Of a stretch of DNA of 44,620 nucleotides, positions 26,816 to 36,326 are shown in pieces; position 1 is the first letter of the stretch; each line of letters begins with the position of its first letter. Location of the stretch: the IMG/VR virus record IMGVR_UViG_3300043398_000289, positions 1 through 44,620 of that record; one strand, 5' to 3'. The notes under the pieces are model-generated. The model was not told the origin of the DNA and did not search any database. It saw only the letters and a program-made list of their open reading frames with translations. The DNA comes from a virus. The translations under genes were made by a program, and so were the position numbers.

Positions 26816-28555
26816 TCAGTACCCGTTCGTCCAGCGGAAGGTCGCGTCGCCGTTCGAGCCGCCGACCGTCGCATCGATCGTGAAACCGAGCGCGTTGGTC
26901 GCAGTCACCGCGAGCGTCTCACCCGCCGTCAAGGGCGAGACGGTTGCAGCGTTCGGACCGAATCCGGCGGCTCCCCAAGGCCACAGGAAGGCGTTGGGGC
27001 CGGCCGCGAGCACGCCCGTGAACCCGGCAGGGACGGTGTAGACGCCCGGCGTGAAGGTGCCGTCGGGCACGATGGGGACGACGGCGGGCATGAGAGAGAC
27101 GCCGAACAACTGCATGTCCACGCCGAGCCCCGGGGCAAGGGCCGAGAAGCCAGCCGCCAAGTTGTCGATGTCCGACATGAAGACTGTCTGCCGGGTCGCG
27201 TTGCCGGTGCGCTCGATCGAGACGCCGGTAGGCCCAGCCCACACCGCCCGAGAGAACGCGAACGTGGGAACCACCGGCAGGTCGGTGATCGCCTGGGGCC
27301 CGGTGAAGTCGATGAACGCGAAGCCGCCATCGGCGTCCGCGATGCAATCCCGCTCCCACCACTTCGCCGCGACGCCAGAGACGCTGTTCCCGAGCGGGTT
27401 GGCGGACGTGAGCCCGCGGTAGGTGCATCGCTCCGGGTAAACGATGGGCTGCGTGTCGAGGACGACGTTCGCGAGCGCGCACTCGCGGAAGCGCATCGGC
27501 TCGCGCGTGATCGGGAAGCCGAACGCCTGCGCGATGTCGTCGTCCCACGCGATGCTCGTGCTCCCCGTCACGCGGAGATTGTTCACGAACGACGGGTCGA
27601 TGCTGAGATTCGGCTGCGCCCACGACGTGTCGAAGACGCAGTCGAACAGCACGGTCACGTCTTGCAGCGCGATGCGGTTGCACGCGGTAAGGATGAACGC
27701 GGTCGAGCCGCCGGAACCCGGCGTGCGCGTCCACTCCACGTCGGTCATCTCGATGCCGCCGATCGACATGAACGTCCCGCCCGCGAGCAGTCCGTTCGCG
27801 ACGAGCCCGATCGTGCTCACGTTCTGCGCGATGGTGAGCCCGCGCAGCGTGAAGCGGACCGTCACCGCGTTCTGGCAGGTGAACAGGACGTCGCCTACGC
27901 CTCCGAGGAAGTCGATGCGCGTGACACCGGAGCCGTAGCCGACGACCGAGACCTCCGACCACACGGGCTCGGCGATCGGCGCGAGGACCGTGTGCACGCC
28001 AGGCGAGAGCACGATGGTGTCCCCTGCTGCCGCGATGGCACCGAACGCCGCCGCGATCGTCAGGAACGGGAGGTCGGCGCGCCCGCGCGTACCCGTGCCG
28101 TCGTTGCCCGCCGTCGAGTCCACGAAGATGCACACGGCAGGGCCGACCGGGTTCGCTCCGACAGGCGCGACCGGAGCCCACGCTGCGCCGTTCCATGCAA
28201 GAACATCGTTGAGCGCCGGTGCTGCGGCGCTCACTGGCCGAGTCTGGATGCGTGCGACGGTGGCCGCCTGAGACCCGGAGCCAGGCCCCGCAGTCACGTC
28301 GCCAGTGAGTTCGTTGATACCGGCACCAGCAGACTCGAGCGCGACCACTCGAGCCACGAGCGAGCCCGCTGTGCTCCCGTCGTTGAGACCGACCTCGGCG
28401 CACACGTCGACGACCGCCGTCTTTTCGCGCTCGAACTCGTCGCGCGTCACGTAATAGTCGAGATCTGGGCTCGGGTTGCTGCCTGGAAGCGTCGTCTTCA
28501 CGCGCCCGATCGAGCCGTCTGTCTTGGTGGGTAGGACTGTCAGGCCCATGATCAA
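26816..28555 (-). CDS. tailspike/fibre with beta-helix
   Basis: A 579-residue protein. An N-terminal anchor segment (LPTKTDGSIGRVKTTLPGSNPSPDLDYYVTRDEFER) and a short linker lead to CIFVDSTAGNDGTGTRGRADLPFLTIAAAFGAI, the start signature of right-handed parallel beta-helix (pectate-lyase-like) domains, followed by many short strands. A C-terminal beta module follows. Such proteins bind or degrade surface polysaccharide; whether it is enzymatic cannot be told. ATGA overlap with gpJ. Confidence 0.75.
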   Translation of the reverse strand: MIMGLTVLPTKTDGSIGRVKTTLPGSNPSPDLDYYVTRDEFEREKTAVVDVCAEVGLNDGSTAGSLVARVVALESAGAGINELTGDVTAGPGSGSQAATVARIQTRPVSAAAPALNDVLAWNGAAWAPVAPVGANPVGPAVCIFVDSTAGNDGTGTRGRADLPFLTIAAAFGAIAAAGDTIVLSPGVHTVLAPIAEPVWSEVSVVGYGSGVTRIDFLGGVGDVLFTCQNAVTVRFTLRGLTIAQNVSTIGLVANGLLAGGTFMSIGGIEMTDVEWTRTPGSGGSTAFILTACNRIALQDVTVLFDCVFDTSWAQPNLSIDPSFVNNLRVTGSTSIAWDDDIAQAFGFPITREPMRFRECALANVVLDTQPIVYPERCTYRGLTSANPLGNSVSGVAAKWWERDCIADADGGFAFIDFTGPQAITDLPVVPTFAFSRAVWAGPTGVSIERTGNATRQTVFMSDIDNLAAGFSALAPGLGVDMQLFGVSLMPAVVPIVPDGTFTPGVYTVPAGFTGVLAAGPNAFLWPWGAAGFGPNAATVSPLTAGETLAVTATNALGFTIDATVGGSNGDATFRWTNGY

Positions 28556-29715
28556 GGCTCCAAAATGTGAATGGCCGTAGCCGTGATGACGCCAGCAACT
28601 GGAGCATTGGCAACAAGCAGCGCGGAGTCGCCAGCAGGCAGAGTCACGTCGACGCGCACGGTGTCAGGACGCACCGACCCGATGAGAGACACGATGGCTG
28701 ACTTGAAGATATATCCGGGCGGAGCCCCGATCACGTCTCCACCAATCGGCACGTTCGCGAAATACTCGACCAAGGCATCCGACACAGCCTGTTCGATCTG
28801 TACCTCGGTCATGCCCCCGGGCTCTCTCACCCAAAGCTCGTACGTAACAGGTACGACGTACGGCGTAGCACTCGAGATGTACGCCGTGATCGCGAGGGGC
28901 TCGACCTGTTCCCAAATGGCCTTCGCCACAGCACCAAGTGGGGTCGCCGGATTCGTGTCGACTCCGGACACAGAACCCGAAGCCGTGGCCACGTACACGT
29001 TGACTCCGCCGACGCCGTCTGGAATCGTACGAACACGGTTCACGCCGACGGGCGAGCCGTCTTCGTTGACAGCACTCTTGGCGATGAACTCGTACGCGTC
29101 TCGAGCCCCCGATGGGCTCAACGTTCCAAGCTTCGCGGCACAACGCGAACGGAGGTCAGGATCACTCTCCGCGTCGAGACCCACGAGCGCTGTGGGGTTT
29201 GCCACGGTCACGCCGATCAAAGGCGTGGCCATCGCGTCGATCGCGCCCGGTGTGGCTGTGCTCTCTGAACCAAGCTCGACAGCCTGGAAAGGAATCAACA
29301 CGTTGGTCGCGAGAGCGCCGATCGTGTATGGTGCTGTGTTGCGATAGGTCTTGCCAGTCGTCGAGTTCGTGACGATCAAGTCACCGGCAACACCCGAATA
29401 CACGTTGCCAGACGCGTTGTCGAACTCGACGTCGCCGGAAGCGAACGAACCCGTGCTCCTGGTGACGTTGTACACGTACAGCGCAACCAGCGTGAGCCAG
29501 TCTGCCTCGGCCAACTCGAGAAAGCCGCTCTTGGCCAGGAGTGCCTGCAGACGGGAGAAGGCCGCGAGAATGATCGCAAGGCACGTGATGATCGTGCGAA
29601 CGACAGCACCCGGCTTCCACGTGGTTGTGGAGACCCCGGACGCCTCGAGAGACGCATAGATCGAGGCCTTCGCCTCGTCCACGGTCATCGGTGTTGTCAG
29701 TTCGTCGAGTGTCAT
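28552..29715 (-). CDS. baseplate J-like protein
   Basis: A 387-residue wedge protein of the gpJ type: LTTPMTVDEAKASIYASLEASG at the N-terminus, GFLELAEADWLTLVALYVYNVTR, DPDLRSRCAAKLGTLSPSGARDAYEFIAKSA (the usual D-x-D-x-R-R signature region) and GVGGVNVYVA. Connects the hub to the fibres in contractile baseplates. Coupled (ATGA) to the wedge gene upstream. Confidence 0.85.
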   Translation of the reverse strand: MTLDELTTPMTVDEAKASIYASLEASGVSTTTWKPGAVVRTIITCLAIILAAFSRLQALLAKSGFLELAEADWLTLVALYVYNVTRSTGSFASGDVEFDNASGNVYSGVAGDLIVTNSTTGKTYRNTAPYTIGALATNVLIPFQAVELGSESTATPGAIDAMATPLIGVTVANPTALVGLDAESDPDLRSRCAAKLGTLSPSGARDAYEFIAKSAVNEDGSPVGVNRVRTIPDGVGGVNVYVATASGSVSGVDTNPATPLGAVAKAIWEQVEPLAITAYISSATPYVVPVTYELWVREPGGMTEVQIEQAVSDALVEYFANVPIGGDVIGAPPGYIFKSAIVSLIGSVRPDTVRVDVTLPAGDSALLVANAPVAGVITATAIHILEP

Positions 29716-30191
29716 TTGTTCATCTCGGCCAGTAGGACCGAAGCGCTCGTCACGGCGAGGGTCAGCGAGAAGCCGCCGATCTCAGGGTTTTTGGGCGTCA
29801 CCGCCAGCTGCACCGTGATTGTACCACCGTCTGGGCTTGGTGTCACGGTGACGGAAAGCATGTCGATCCGGTCGTCCTTGAGAAGCTCGTTCCGGATCTG
29901 CGCAGCCAACGATCGGATGTCGTCGGCGACCGTGCCACGGTTGCAGCGCTGGCGCAAGTCGATGCCATAGTCGGCGTCGTCCGGCAGAGCCCCTCGGGGA
30001 CAGTCGAGGCGACGCACGATGGCCTCGGCCAGTGCTCGAGTCGTGTTGCCTGGGATCTCATCCATCGTCTCCACGAGGTCAGTCACACAGGTAACATCGG
30101 AGCCGAAGTAGAACGGCGCAACGGGTGTGGACACGACCCGAGGCAGAGCCGCGATCTCTGCTGTGATGAACTCTGAAAGCGTCGTGTTCAT
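29712..30191 (-). CDS. baseplate wedge protein, gpW/gp25-like
   Basis: A 159-residue protein with the gp25/gpW arrangement: RRLDCPRGALPDDADYGIDLRQRCNRGTVADDIRSLAAQIRNELLKDDRIDMLSVTVTPSPDGGTITVQLAV, i.e. G-x-Y-G-D-L before helices then a terminal strand pair. Acts with gpJ in the baseplate wedge and precedes it directly, as in Mu-like and P2-like operons. Confidence 0.75.
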   Translation of the reverse strand: MNTTLSEFITAEIAALPRVVSTPVAPFYFGSDVTCVTDLVETMDEIPGNTTRALAEAIVRRLDCPRGALPDDADYGIDLRQRCNRGTVADDIRSLAAQIRNELLKDDRIDMLSVTVTPSPDGGTITVQLAVTPKNPEIGGFSLTLAVTSASVLLAEMNK

Positions 30192-31423
30192 TCAGCCCTG
30201 ACCTTCGTCGCACCGACGTCAGAAGGCGGCTTCGGCGGAGCACCAGGGCCCCAAACAAGCTTGAATGCCGCCTGGATCGCGGCTCCGCCATCGTTGGGTA
30301 CAGGGACAGCCGCAGCGAACGCATCAAGCGCTGAGTTGATGTCGTCGAACTGCGAGTCCGTTGGTGGCGCAAGCCCCACAGCATCAGTCGCATTCTGTCC
30401 AAGCTTGATCAACGTTGTTGCGTCAAGCGTGAGGTTGACCGGGGTCCAGCCCGTGCCGTCCTTGCCCGCAAAGTGTGTGGCGATTGGTTGCGTGCGCTTG
30501 CCCTCGATGAACTGCACAAGCACGGTCGCACCGACTGTGAGTTCAGCATGTGTACCGGCGACACCCGGGAACATCGAGATCGGGAGCATGTCGGGTAGCC
30601 CCGGGTCAGCGCTCACAGCCTGCAGTTCGATTCGATCGGAGGACATCCTCATGAACCGATATCGATAGAGACCAAATAGCCTCTGATCTGTCAGCCTTTC
30701 GACGATTCTCTGCATCGCACCTGCGAGCCTGCCGCGTGTGGCCTCGCCACACCAGGCCATCACACGGAGACCTTCATCCTTGACGATGATCTCGAGTTCG
30801 CGCACGGTCTGCGGCTCGGCGAACCGGTCCGAAGCTGGGAGAATCGAACCGATGCGCACAACGGACACGTCGTCTGTCGCGATTGTGACGAGCCTCTGCT
30901 TCGGGTCGTAGTCAAGGATCTCGTAGCGAGACGCGTCGGCTTGTCCCGTGGCTCGAGTGCCAACATGTGTTTCTCCTCGCTCGTCGACCCACCAAGAAGA
31001 GGTGCCGATCGTCTCCTCGAGTGAACGAGACGCAAGGCCCGCCTGCCTCACGTAGTCGATGCCGACCCGCTCCTGCGTCACCGCGAAGCTTCCGAGGGTC
31101 TCTCCTGCCTCTCTCACGAGGTCCTCGACCACAAGCCGCGCACGGACGCCAGCGTCGTTGTGATAGTTCCTCGCACCAAGAAGCCGACCCCAGCCGTTCG
31201 CGCCTCCGACGATTCGTGTGCGGGTTTGCAGCCCGAATGCGCCCGTGTACCGATCGATCACGGTACCGCGAAAAGACACCCTGCCGATCAAGCATTCCAC
31301 CGATCCGGAGAGATCGGGGTCCTGCTCAAGTTCGGCGTCGATAAACCAGGGGCCGACGCTAGGCATGTGCAACACAGCCGACGTCGCCGGGTTTCCCGCA
31401 ATCGTGAGGAAGGCCTGCGTCAT
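30188..31423 (-). CDS. baseplate hub/spike protein
   Basis: A 411-residue protein in the hub position. The N-terminal 200 residues have the strand-rich pattern of gpD/gp44-type hubs (GRVSFRGTVIDRYTGAFGLQTRTRI). Around residue 290 a spike-like OB segment appears (GTHAELTVGATVLVQFIEGKRTQPIATHFAG), as in gpV/gp45. The combination suggests a hub-spike fusion, or a hub with an OB insertion. ATGA overlap with the wedge gene. Confidence 0.65.
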   Translation of the reverse strand: MTQAFLTIAGNPATSAVLHMPSVGPWFIDAELEQDPDLSGSVECLIGRVSFRGTVIDRYTGAFGLQTRTRIVGGANGWGRLLGARNYHNDAGVRARLVVEDLVREAGETLGSFAVTQERVGIDYVRQAGLASRSLEETIGTSSWWVDERGETHVGTRATGQADASRYEILDYDPKQRLVTIATDDVSVVRIGSILPASDRFAEPQTVRELEIIVKDEGLRVMAWCGEATRGRLAGAMQRIVERLTDQRLFGLYRYRFMRMSSDRIELQAVSADPGLPDMLPISMFPGVAGTHAELTVGATVLVQFIEGKRTQPIATHFAGKDGTGWTPVNLTLDATTLIKLGQNATDAVGLAPPTDSQFDDINSALDAFAAAVPVPNDGGAAIQAAFKLVWGPGAPPKPPSDVGATKVRAE

Positions 31424-31941
31424 GGCGGACCTGCCAGTTCTTGCAGCTGGCCAGTCAGCGCTTCGATTCGGGCGTCGATCGGATCCACGCTCTGCTGTTG
31501 TGTGTCGGAGCCATCAGGCCTCGCGAGCGCGAGCGTTGGACGCCGGTATTCGATCAGGCCGATCTCGACAGCCCACTCGCCATCCGCGACCTGCTTTGGC
31601 TGCTCGACGTATTCGACCACAACCGAGTGGATGTTGAGCATGTCGAGCAGCGGGTGCGAGATGTCGAGGGCTCTCGGTCTCTGGCCATCCGGCGGTCTGT
31701 CTACGAGAGGCCGCCAAGCGTCCCAATCGGCCCAATGCTCGACCGTGATCAGCCTCAATGTGAGCTTGAAGTGCGACAGCTGATTCCCTCGGAACACAAC
31801 TGTAGCGCCAGACAGCCCGTAGCCTCGGCGTTCGTCCCAGCGGCGCGAACTCGTGGCGTCTTCGACCACAGCGAGGCCCGGCGATCGCTGTCCAGCGAGT
31901 GTCACGTAGTCAACGGGCGACTCTAGCGGATTCCAGGGCAT
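31420..31941 (-). CDS. baseplate-tail connector-like protein
   Basis: A 173-residue protein from ATG 31941 (overlapping the tape-measure stop). Its sequence VDYVTLAGQRSPGLAVVEDATSSRRWDERRGYGLSGATVVFRGNQLSHFKLTLRLITVEHWADWDAWRPL is typical of proteins located between tape measure and hub (Mu gp43/gp53-like role). Longer upstream ORF extensions run through the tape-measure gene and are rejected. Confidence 0.55.
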   Translation of the reverse strand: MPWNPLESPVDYVTLAGQRSPGLAVVEDATSSRRWDERRGYGLSGATVVFRGNQLSHFKLTLRLITVEHWADWDAWRPLVDRPPDGQRPRALDISHPLLDMLNIHSVVVEYVEQPKQVADGEWAVEIGLIEYRRPTLALARPDGSDTQQQSVDPIDARIEALTGQLQELAGPP

Positions 31942-33740
31942 CACTCGGCTCCAAGCTGCACAGAGAGGCCCTCGAGGACCTGCGCCAACTGGTCGCGGAA
32001 CGACTCTGCCTGCTCTCGAGGGTCGTTCGAGCCCGCCGAGATCTCGATGTAGAACGGACCGATGGTCGTCGCACCCCTCGGAGCGCCTCTCGACGCCCCT
32101 CCCTGGGCCTCGTCGGTCGCAAACCCTGCCATGGTAGCCGTGGAGTCGGAAACGACCGAGGAACCCTCCTCTACGCCCTGCGCGAGGCCCCTTGGAATCT
32201 CGAGACCGAGTGAGGCGAACACCCGAGAGGGTGACTGGATGCCGAGAGCCTGTGAAAGAGCATCCGTGGCACTCGTCGCGATGCCGTGGATGGCACTCTG
32301 GACCTGATCGTAGCGGCTCGTAATGCCCTGGGCCAGCCCATCGACGATCGAACGGCCCAAACCAGCCCAATCGGTGCCAGAGATTGCCCTCCCGAGGGTC
32401 TGGCCAAGCTGCAGGATTGGCTGGATCGCGCGATACAACATGTAGAAGCCCGCGACGACCACGCCGATCGCGGCTGCAGCGGTCACGAGGGACACAGCAA
32501 TCGCCCCGAACACGACGAGGCCGCCCATCAAGGCAAGCTCGAGTGCGTCGATGTTGCCGAAAAGCTCGGAGTCGCCGAACGTGTCGCGCAAGAGGTTTCT
32601 CACGCGCAAGATCCCAATCGAGAAAAGCAGCGCGCCAATCACGAGACCCTGAAAAAACCTACGCATGACAGGCCCAGCAGCCCCCGCACCTTGCAGGAGT
32701 GGGTTGAACAGGCTTGTGATAATCGTGCGCAGGGCTCGACTGCTTGCCGTGCTCTCGGCGAACATGGTCGTTACCTCGTTGAGGCCCTCGAGGAACGGCT
32801 CGATGTTGAGCCCGTCGAACAAGCGGCTCAGGCCTTCACGAAGACGACGCGCCTGCACGTCCAGCGAGAGAAGTTGACGCCGAGCGATGCCGCCAAGGCG
32901 TGTCCGCACACGATCCGCGAGCACCTGCACAGAACCGCCAGTGCGGATCAGGCCAGCTGCAAGACCGGCGACACGGTCGCCCATCTGTTCGCCCTGCACG
33001 GAAGCTGTGATCGTGACCGCCTCAAGAGCAGATGAGAGGTCTCGGCCACGCAGGCCCATTCGATACAAGCGCTCCGTATAGCGCTGAATCTCGCCTCGAC
33101 CAAGAGCCGACGATCGAGACACACGGTCGATCGCCCCTTGAAGCTCGGTTGCGCTTCCAGCGGCGAGCCCGTAGTACCTGCGGATCGTTGTGAGACCCTC
33201 GAGGTGCAGAAGCTCTGATCGGCGCGCGTCTGCCTGTGCGATCGCGTACTGCGCGAGCGAGATCGACGCGTTGACGACAGCCGCAGTCAGCGAAACGATG
33301 GCTCCGACCAAAGCCACGACCCCGATCACACCAACTGCAGCCGCTCCGGCGAACCCGACGAGACCAGACGACATGCCCTGCAGCTTGCCTGCGAATTGGC
33401 CCAGCGGACCAGGCGCAGCCGCAAGCGACGCAAGGAAACCCTGCGATTCCTTCTTGGCCTCGTTGAACGAGCCACCGAGTGCGAGGAAACGCGCCTGCGC
33501 CGACGCGATCGACGCCTTCTGCGCCGAGATCTGCGCCGAAAGCTGTCTTGCTGCCTGCGACGAGGCCTGCGTTCCTCCCTTGAGGTTCCTCATGGCCTTC
33601 TGCATAGCCGCAAGCGCCTTTGTGTCGGCGTCGAGCTTGGTCTTTAGGCGACCCAGGGCACTTGCAGCCTGTTCGGCCGGACCAGAGGTCTCGTCCACAA
33701 GCTCGACAGCGAATGTCGATCTATCTGCGGACGAGGCCAC
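31941..33740 (-). CDS. tape measure protein
   Basis: A 599-residue protein: coiled-coil N-terminus (ASALGRLKTKLDADTKALAAMQKAMRNLKG), strongly hydrophobic centre (SSGLVGFAGAAAVGVIGVVALVGAIVSLTAAVVNASIS and a second set near residue 380), and GIQSPSRVFASLGLEIPRGLAQGVEEG at the C-terminus, the usual tape-measure ending. At about 1.5 angstrom per residue the tail would be near 90 nm. Preceded by the frameshifted chaperone genes. Confidence 0.9.
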   Translation of the reverse strand: MASSADRSTFAVELVDETSGPAEQAASALGRLKTKLDADTKALAAMQKAMRNLKGGTQASSQAARQLSAQISAQKASIASAQARFLALGGSFNEAKKESQGFLASLAAAPGPLGQFAGKLQGMSSGLVGFAGAAAVGVIGVVALVGAIVSLTAAVVNASISLAQYAIAQADARRSELLHLEGLTTIRRYYGLAAGSATELQGAIDRVSRSSALGRGEIQRYTERLYRMGLRGRDLSSALEAVTITASVQGEQMGDRVAGLAAGLIRTGGSVQVLADRVRTRLGGIARRQLLSLDVQARRLREGLSRLFDGLNIEPFLEGLNEVTTMFAESTASSRALRTIITSLFNPLLQGAGAAGPVMRRFFQGLVIGALLFSIGILRVRNLLRDTFGDSELFGNIDALELALMGGLVVFGAIAVSLVTAAAAIGVVVAGFYMLYRAIQPILQLGQTLGRAISGTDWAGLGRSIVDGLAQGITSRYDQVQSAIHGIATSATDALSQALGIQSPSRVFASLGLEIPRGLAQGVEEGSSVVSDSTATMAGFATDEAQGGASRGAPRGATTIGPFYIEISAGSNDPREQAESFRDQLAQVLEGLSVQLGAE

Positions 33741-33746
33741 TTTGGT

Positions 33747-33935
33747 TCACTCCTTGGGCGTCAACAGTCGGCGGATCTGTCTCAGGTCGAACATGGCCTC
33801 GGCCATCAACATCGAGCCTACGGTGGCTCGAACCTGCTGTGCCTCGGTCTCGTGGTCTTCATTCCCCAGCGCTGCAAGAAGGCATGCGGACCACTTCCCG
33901 AGGTCGTGTCTCGCTTCCTTGTGCAGCGCTAGTAT
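33747..33935 (-). CDS. tail assembly chaperone, -1 frameshift extension
   Basis: The 62-residue extension reached by slipping one base back on GGGAAAA (minus strand, 33941-33935). It reads ILALHKEARHDLGKWSACLLAALGNEDHETEA and ends LRQIRRLLTPKE. It has no credible start codon of its own. Joined to the upstream frame it gives a product of about 205 residues, analogous to the G-GT pair of lambda and gp41/42 of Mu. Located as usual between tube and tape-measure genes. Confidence 0.8.
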   Translation of the reverse strand: MLALHKEARHDLGKWSACLLAALGNEDHETEAQQVRATVGSMLMAEAMFDLRQIRRLLTPKE

Positions 33936-34363
33936 TTTCCCGAGACCTCCTCGGTGCTCACACCTGCGAGGACCGAGACTGCGTTCGCACACCGCAGCAA
34001 CGTTGCGGGCAGCATGTCGAGGATCTTGTCGAGTGAGGCTGCGTCCGGGAACACGACACACGGCCGAACGAGCTTCTCGAGGTCCTGGGTCTTCATCGTG
34101 CCCTGGTCCTGAAACCGCTTGAACAGCGGGGCCGGAGCCCTCTTCACGATGACCACGCCAAGCGACGTGTGCACCGCGAGAATGTTCTTGCCGACCGGCC
34201 CGTGTTCCTTCTCGGCTGCCTCGAGGGCCTGCTCAGCTGCGAACGCCAAGCGTTCCTTCTCGAGTTCCTCGAGGACCGACTGCTCCTCTGCCTTCTGTGC
34301 GCGACGGGCCGCGATTGCGGCTCTCTCGGCGCGGACCTTCGCGAGTTCGTCAGCTGCGCTCAT
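33929..34363 (-). CDS. tail assembly chaperone (short form)
   Basis: A 144-residue helical protein: charged N-terminal coiled coil (DELAKVRAERAAIAARRAQKAEEQSVLEELEKERLAFAAEQALEAAEKEHG) and a C-terminal domain (VRPCVVFPDAASLDKILDMLPATLLRCANAVSVLAGV). Its last codons contain the slippery heptamer G-GGA-AAA, followed by TAC and the stop TAG, so most ribosomes would end here and some shift to the extension. It chaperones the tape measure during tail assembly. Confidence 0.8.
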   Translation of the reverse strand: MSAADELAKVRAERAAIAARRAQKAEEQSVLEELEKERLAFAAEQALEAAEKEHGPVGKNILAVHTSLGVVIVKRAPAPLFKRFQDQGTMKTQDLEKLVRPCVVFPDAASLDKILDMLPATLLRCANAVSVLAGVSTEEVSGKY

Positions 34364-34839
34364 GGCGTGCCGCTCCCCTCGTCGAACAAGACCTTGCCGT
34401 TGCGGCGGATCCGCATGCAGTCGATCTCGATCTCTTCCGACAGCGGATCCGGGCCTTCCTCATCGGACGTCGTGTTCTTGGTCCATACGCAGTCCTCGAG
34501 TTCGACCGTGATCGACGTGTCGTCATCTTCGACGTACTGCACGACGACCTGGAACACGACGTCGCCGTACGAGTTCCCGTCGGATGCCTGCTGTGCGAGC
34601 GCCTCGCGAAGCGCCTGCACGGACGACTTCCAGCCCGTGAGGCCCACGGGCTCGACCTGGTACTTGCCGCGCGACCGGCCACGCGGTGCATGGTGCCTGC
34701 CCATGCCATACGCCTTGACTCGCTCGCGCGAGTCCGCGAACTTCACCGCTGTGAATCCGGTGTAGCGCTCGTTCGCGATCTTCACGATGATGGATCCCCA
34801 GCTGTGCTGGTTTCCGTTCACGCGGATCTGGTCGGACAT
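34360..34839 (-). CDS. tail tube protein
   Basis: A 159-residue protein following the sheath gene: MSDQIRVNGNQHSWGSIIVKIANERYTGFTAVKFADSRERVKAYGMGRHHAPRGRSRGKYQVEPVGLTGWKSSVQALREAL. The order sheath-tube-chaperone-tape measure and the strand pattern fit the contractile-tail tube. Strong ribosome site (GAGGAGAA). ATGA overlap with the chaperone. Confidence 0.8.
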   Translation of the reverse strand: MSDQIRVNGNQHSWGSIIVKIANERYTGFTAVKFADSRERVKAYGMGRHHAPRGRSRGKYQVEPVGLTGWKSSVQALREALAQQASDGNSYGDVVFQVVVQYVEDDDTSITVELEDCVWTKNTTSDEEGPDPLSEEIEIDCMRIRRNGKVLFDEGSGTP

Positions 34840-34867
34840 GTTGGTTCTCCTCGAGGATCAGACGCGA

Positions 34868-36319
34868 TCAGACCGTGACGACCTGCAGCGCGGGGTTCAG
34901 GAAGCCGAGCGAGAGTTCGATGAACTCCGGGTACGCGAGCGGGATCACACGGGCTGTGCCCGTCATGGTCTGCGTCGAAAGCAGGTTGTCCGTGCGGGAC
35001 AGCACGAACTGGATGCCGGACGCCTTCGGCTTCGCGAGCAGCGCTGCACGCATGACGGCGCGCGCTCCACTCTCGATCTCGAGCGCCTCGCTCTCGAGGA
35101 TGAAGCCGGTTGTGGCGTCGACCTGCACGGGCTGGTTGAGCCTGCGGATGAAGTACGTGCGCAGCGCAGCATGCGCGATGTTGAGCACGCGCCGATGCGG
35201 CATCAGGCGGAAGTCGGAGCCGTCCGCCGAGAAGATCCGAGGCCGGTTCACGAACACACCCGCGACGCCGTCCCACGTACGCAGGACGGTGAACCGCGCG
35301 TCGTCGAGGCCCGGGTTCACGCTCTCGTCGTGCTCGTCGACGTTGCCGTTCGCGTCCCGGATCGCGACACCGGGTAGCGTCCCGAGGTTGACGTCGGCGA
35401 TGTCGATCTCCTCGGACACGAACGCGTTGCGCGACGCGATCGCGAACGACACCGGACGCCGGTACTTGCGGCCAGACACGCTCGAGGTGAGCTTGCACGC
35501 ACCCGCGCACAATTCGCCGAAGATCGTCGCCTTGGTCGCGAACGCAGCGGACAGCGACGAGAGATACGTCGCCTCACTCTCACCGGGGTCGGGGATCCGC
35601 ACACTGCCAACCCATGCGTGGTACTTGCCCGCGTTCAGCATGCCCGAGAACTTGGGGTCGATCACGTCGAACGTTGTGGCGTCGATCGGACCGACGATCT
35701 CGGCAAGCTCCCACGAGACGGCGGAGGCCGCGAGTGCGTCGAGCGCATCGCCGATCTCGGTGCCGTTCCAGTTCGGGGCTTCGCCAAGCGCCGTCCAGTA
35801 GTCGCCCGCGACGAGTGTCCCTGCGGCGAAGTTGAAGCGCACACCACCCGAGTTCGGGATGATGTAGAACACGGCGGTCCCGAGCGCGGTCGTTGGCGAG
35901 TACGTGCGTCCGCCGTCGAGCGAATACTGGAACGTGATTCCAGTCACGCCGATCGTGCCGCCCATGATCACGCGGACCTTGAACTCGTAGTCGTCCCACG
36001 GCAGGGTGCCCGCATGCACGGTGACGACCGACGTTCCGGTTCCTGTGAACGTCACGGCCGAAATCGTTGCGGCGACGGTCTGGCCTGTGCGCACGAGGAC
36101 CACGGGTCGCCCGTACTTCTCGATGTGGTGTGCAGCTGCCTCGACGAGCGGCCCGTAGCCGAAATCGGACTGGATGTCCTGGATTCGTGCGTACGTGGCC
36201 GGTGTGTCGGTCGGCCCCTGCGACGAGACGCCGAGCAGGGCGAAGAGACGACCAGCACTCGGCGGCAGGATGCCAAGGGCTCCGTCGAGTTCGGTGATCG
36301 TCACGCTGGGCTGTGTCAT
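34868..36319 (-). CDS. tail sheath protein
   Basis: A 483-residue protein with the sheath layout: N-terminal SVTITELDGALGILPPSAGRLFALLGVSSQGP, central insertion rich in beta strands, and C-terminal RVLNIAHAALRTYFIRRLNQPVQVDATTGFILESEALEIESGARAVMRAALLAKPKASGIQFVLSRTDNLLST, the conserved sheath core. Defines the phage as contractile (myovirus). Ribosome site GAGGAC just upstream. Confidence 0.9.
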   Translation of the reverse strand: MTQPSVTITELDGALGILPPSAGRLFALLGVSSQGPTDTPATYARIQDIQSDFGYGPLVEAAAHHIEKYGRPVVLVRTGQTVAATISAVTFTGTGTSVVTVHAGTLPWDDYEFKVRVIMGGTIGVTGITFQYSLDGGRTYSPTTALGTAVFYIIPNSGGVRFNFAAGTLVAGDYWTALGEAPNWNGTEIGDALDALAASAVSWELAEIVGPIDATTFDVIDPKFSGMLNAGKYHAWVGSVRIPDPGESEATYLSSLSAAFATKATIFGELCAGACKLTSSVSGRKYRRPVSFAIASRNAFVSEEIDIADVNLGTLPGVAIRDANGNVDEHDESVNPGLDDARFTVLRTWDGVAGVFVNRPRIFSADGSDFRLMPHRRVLNIAHAALRTYFIRRLNQPVQVDATTGFILESEALEIESGARAVMRAALLAKPKASGIQFVLSRTDNLLSTQTMTGTARVIPLAYPEFIELSLGFLNPALQVVTV

Positions 36320-36326
36320 GATGTCC

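Noticed and set aside
26816-28616. Overlapping 565-codon minus-strand ORF in another frame
   Set aside because: Arg/His-rich shadow of the beta-helix fibre gene, without a ribosome site or domain pattern.
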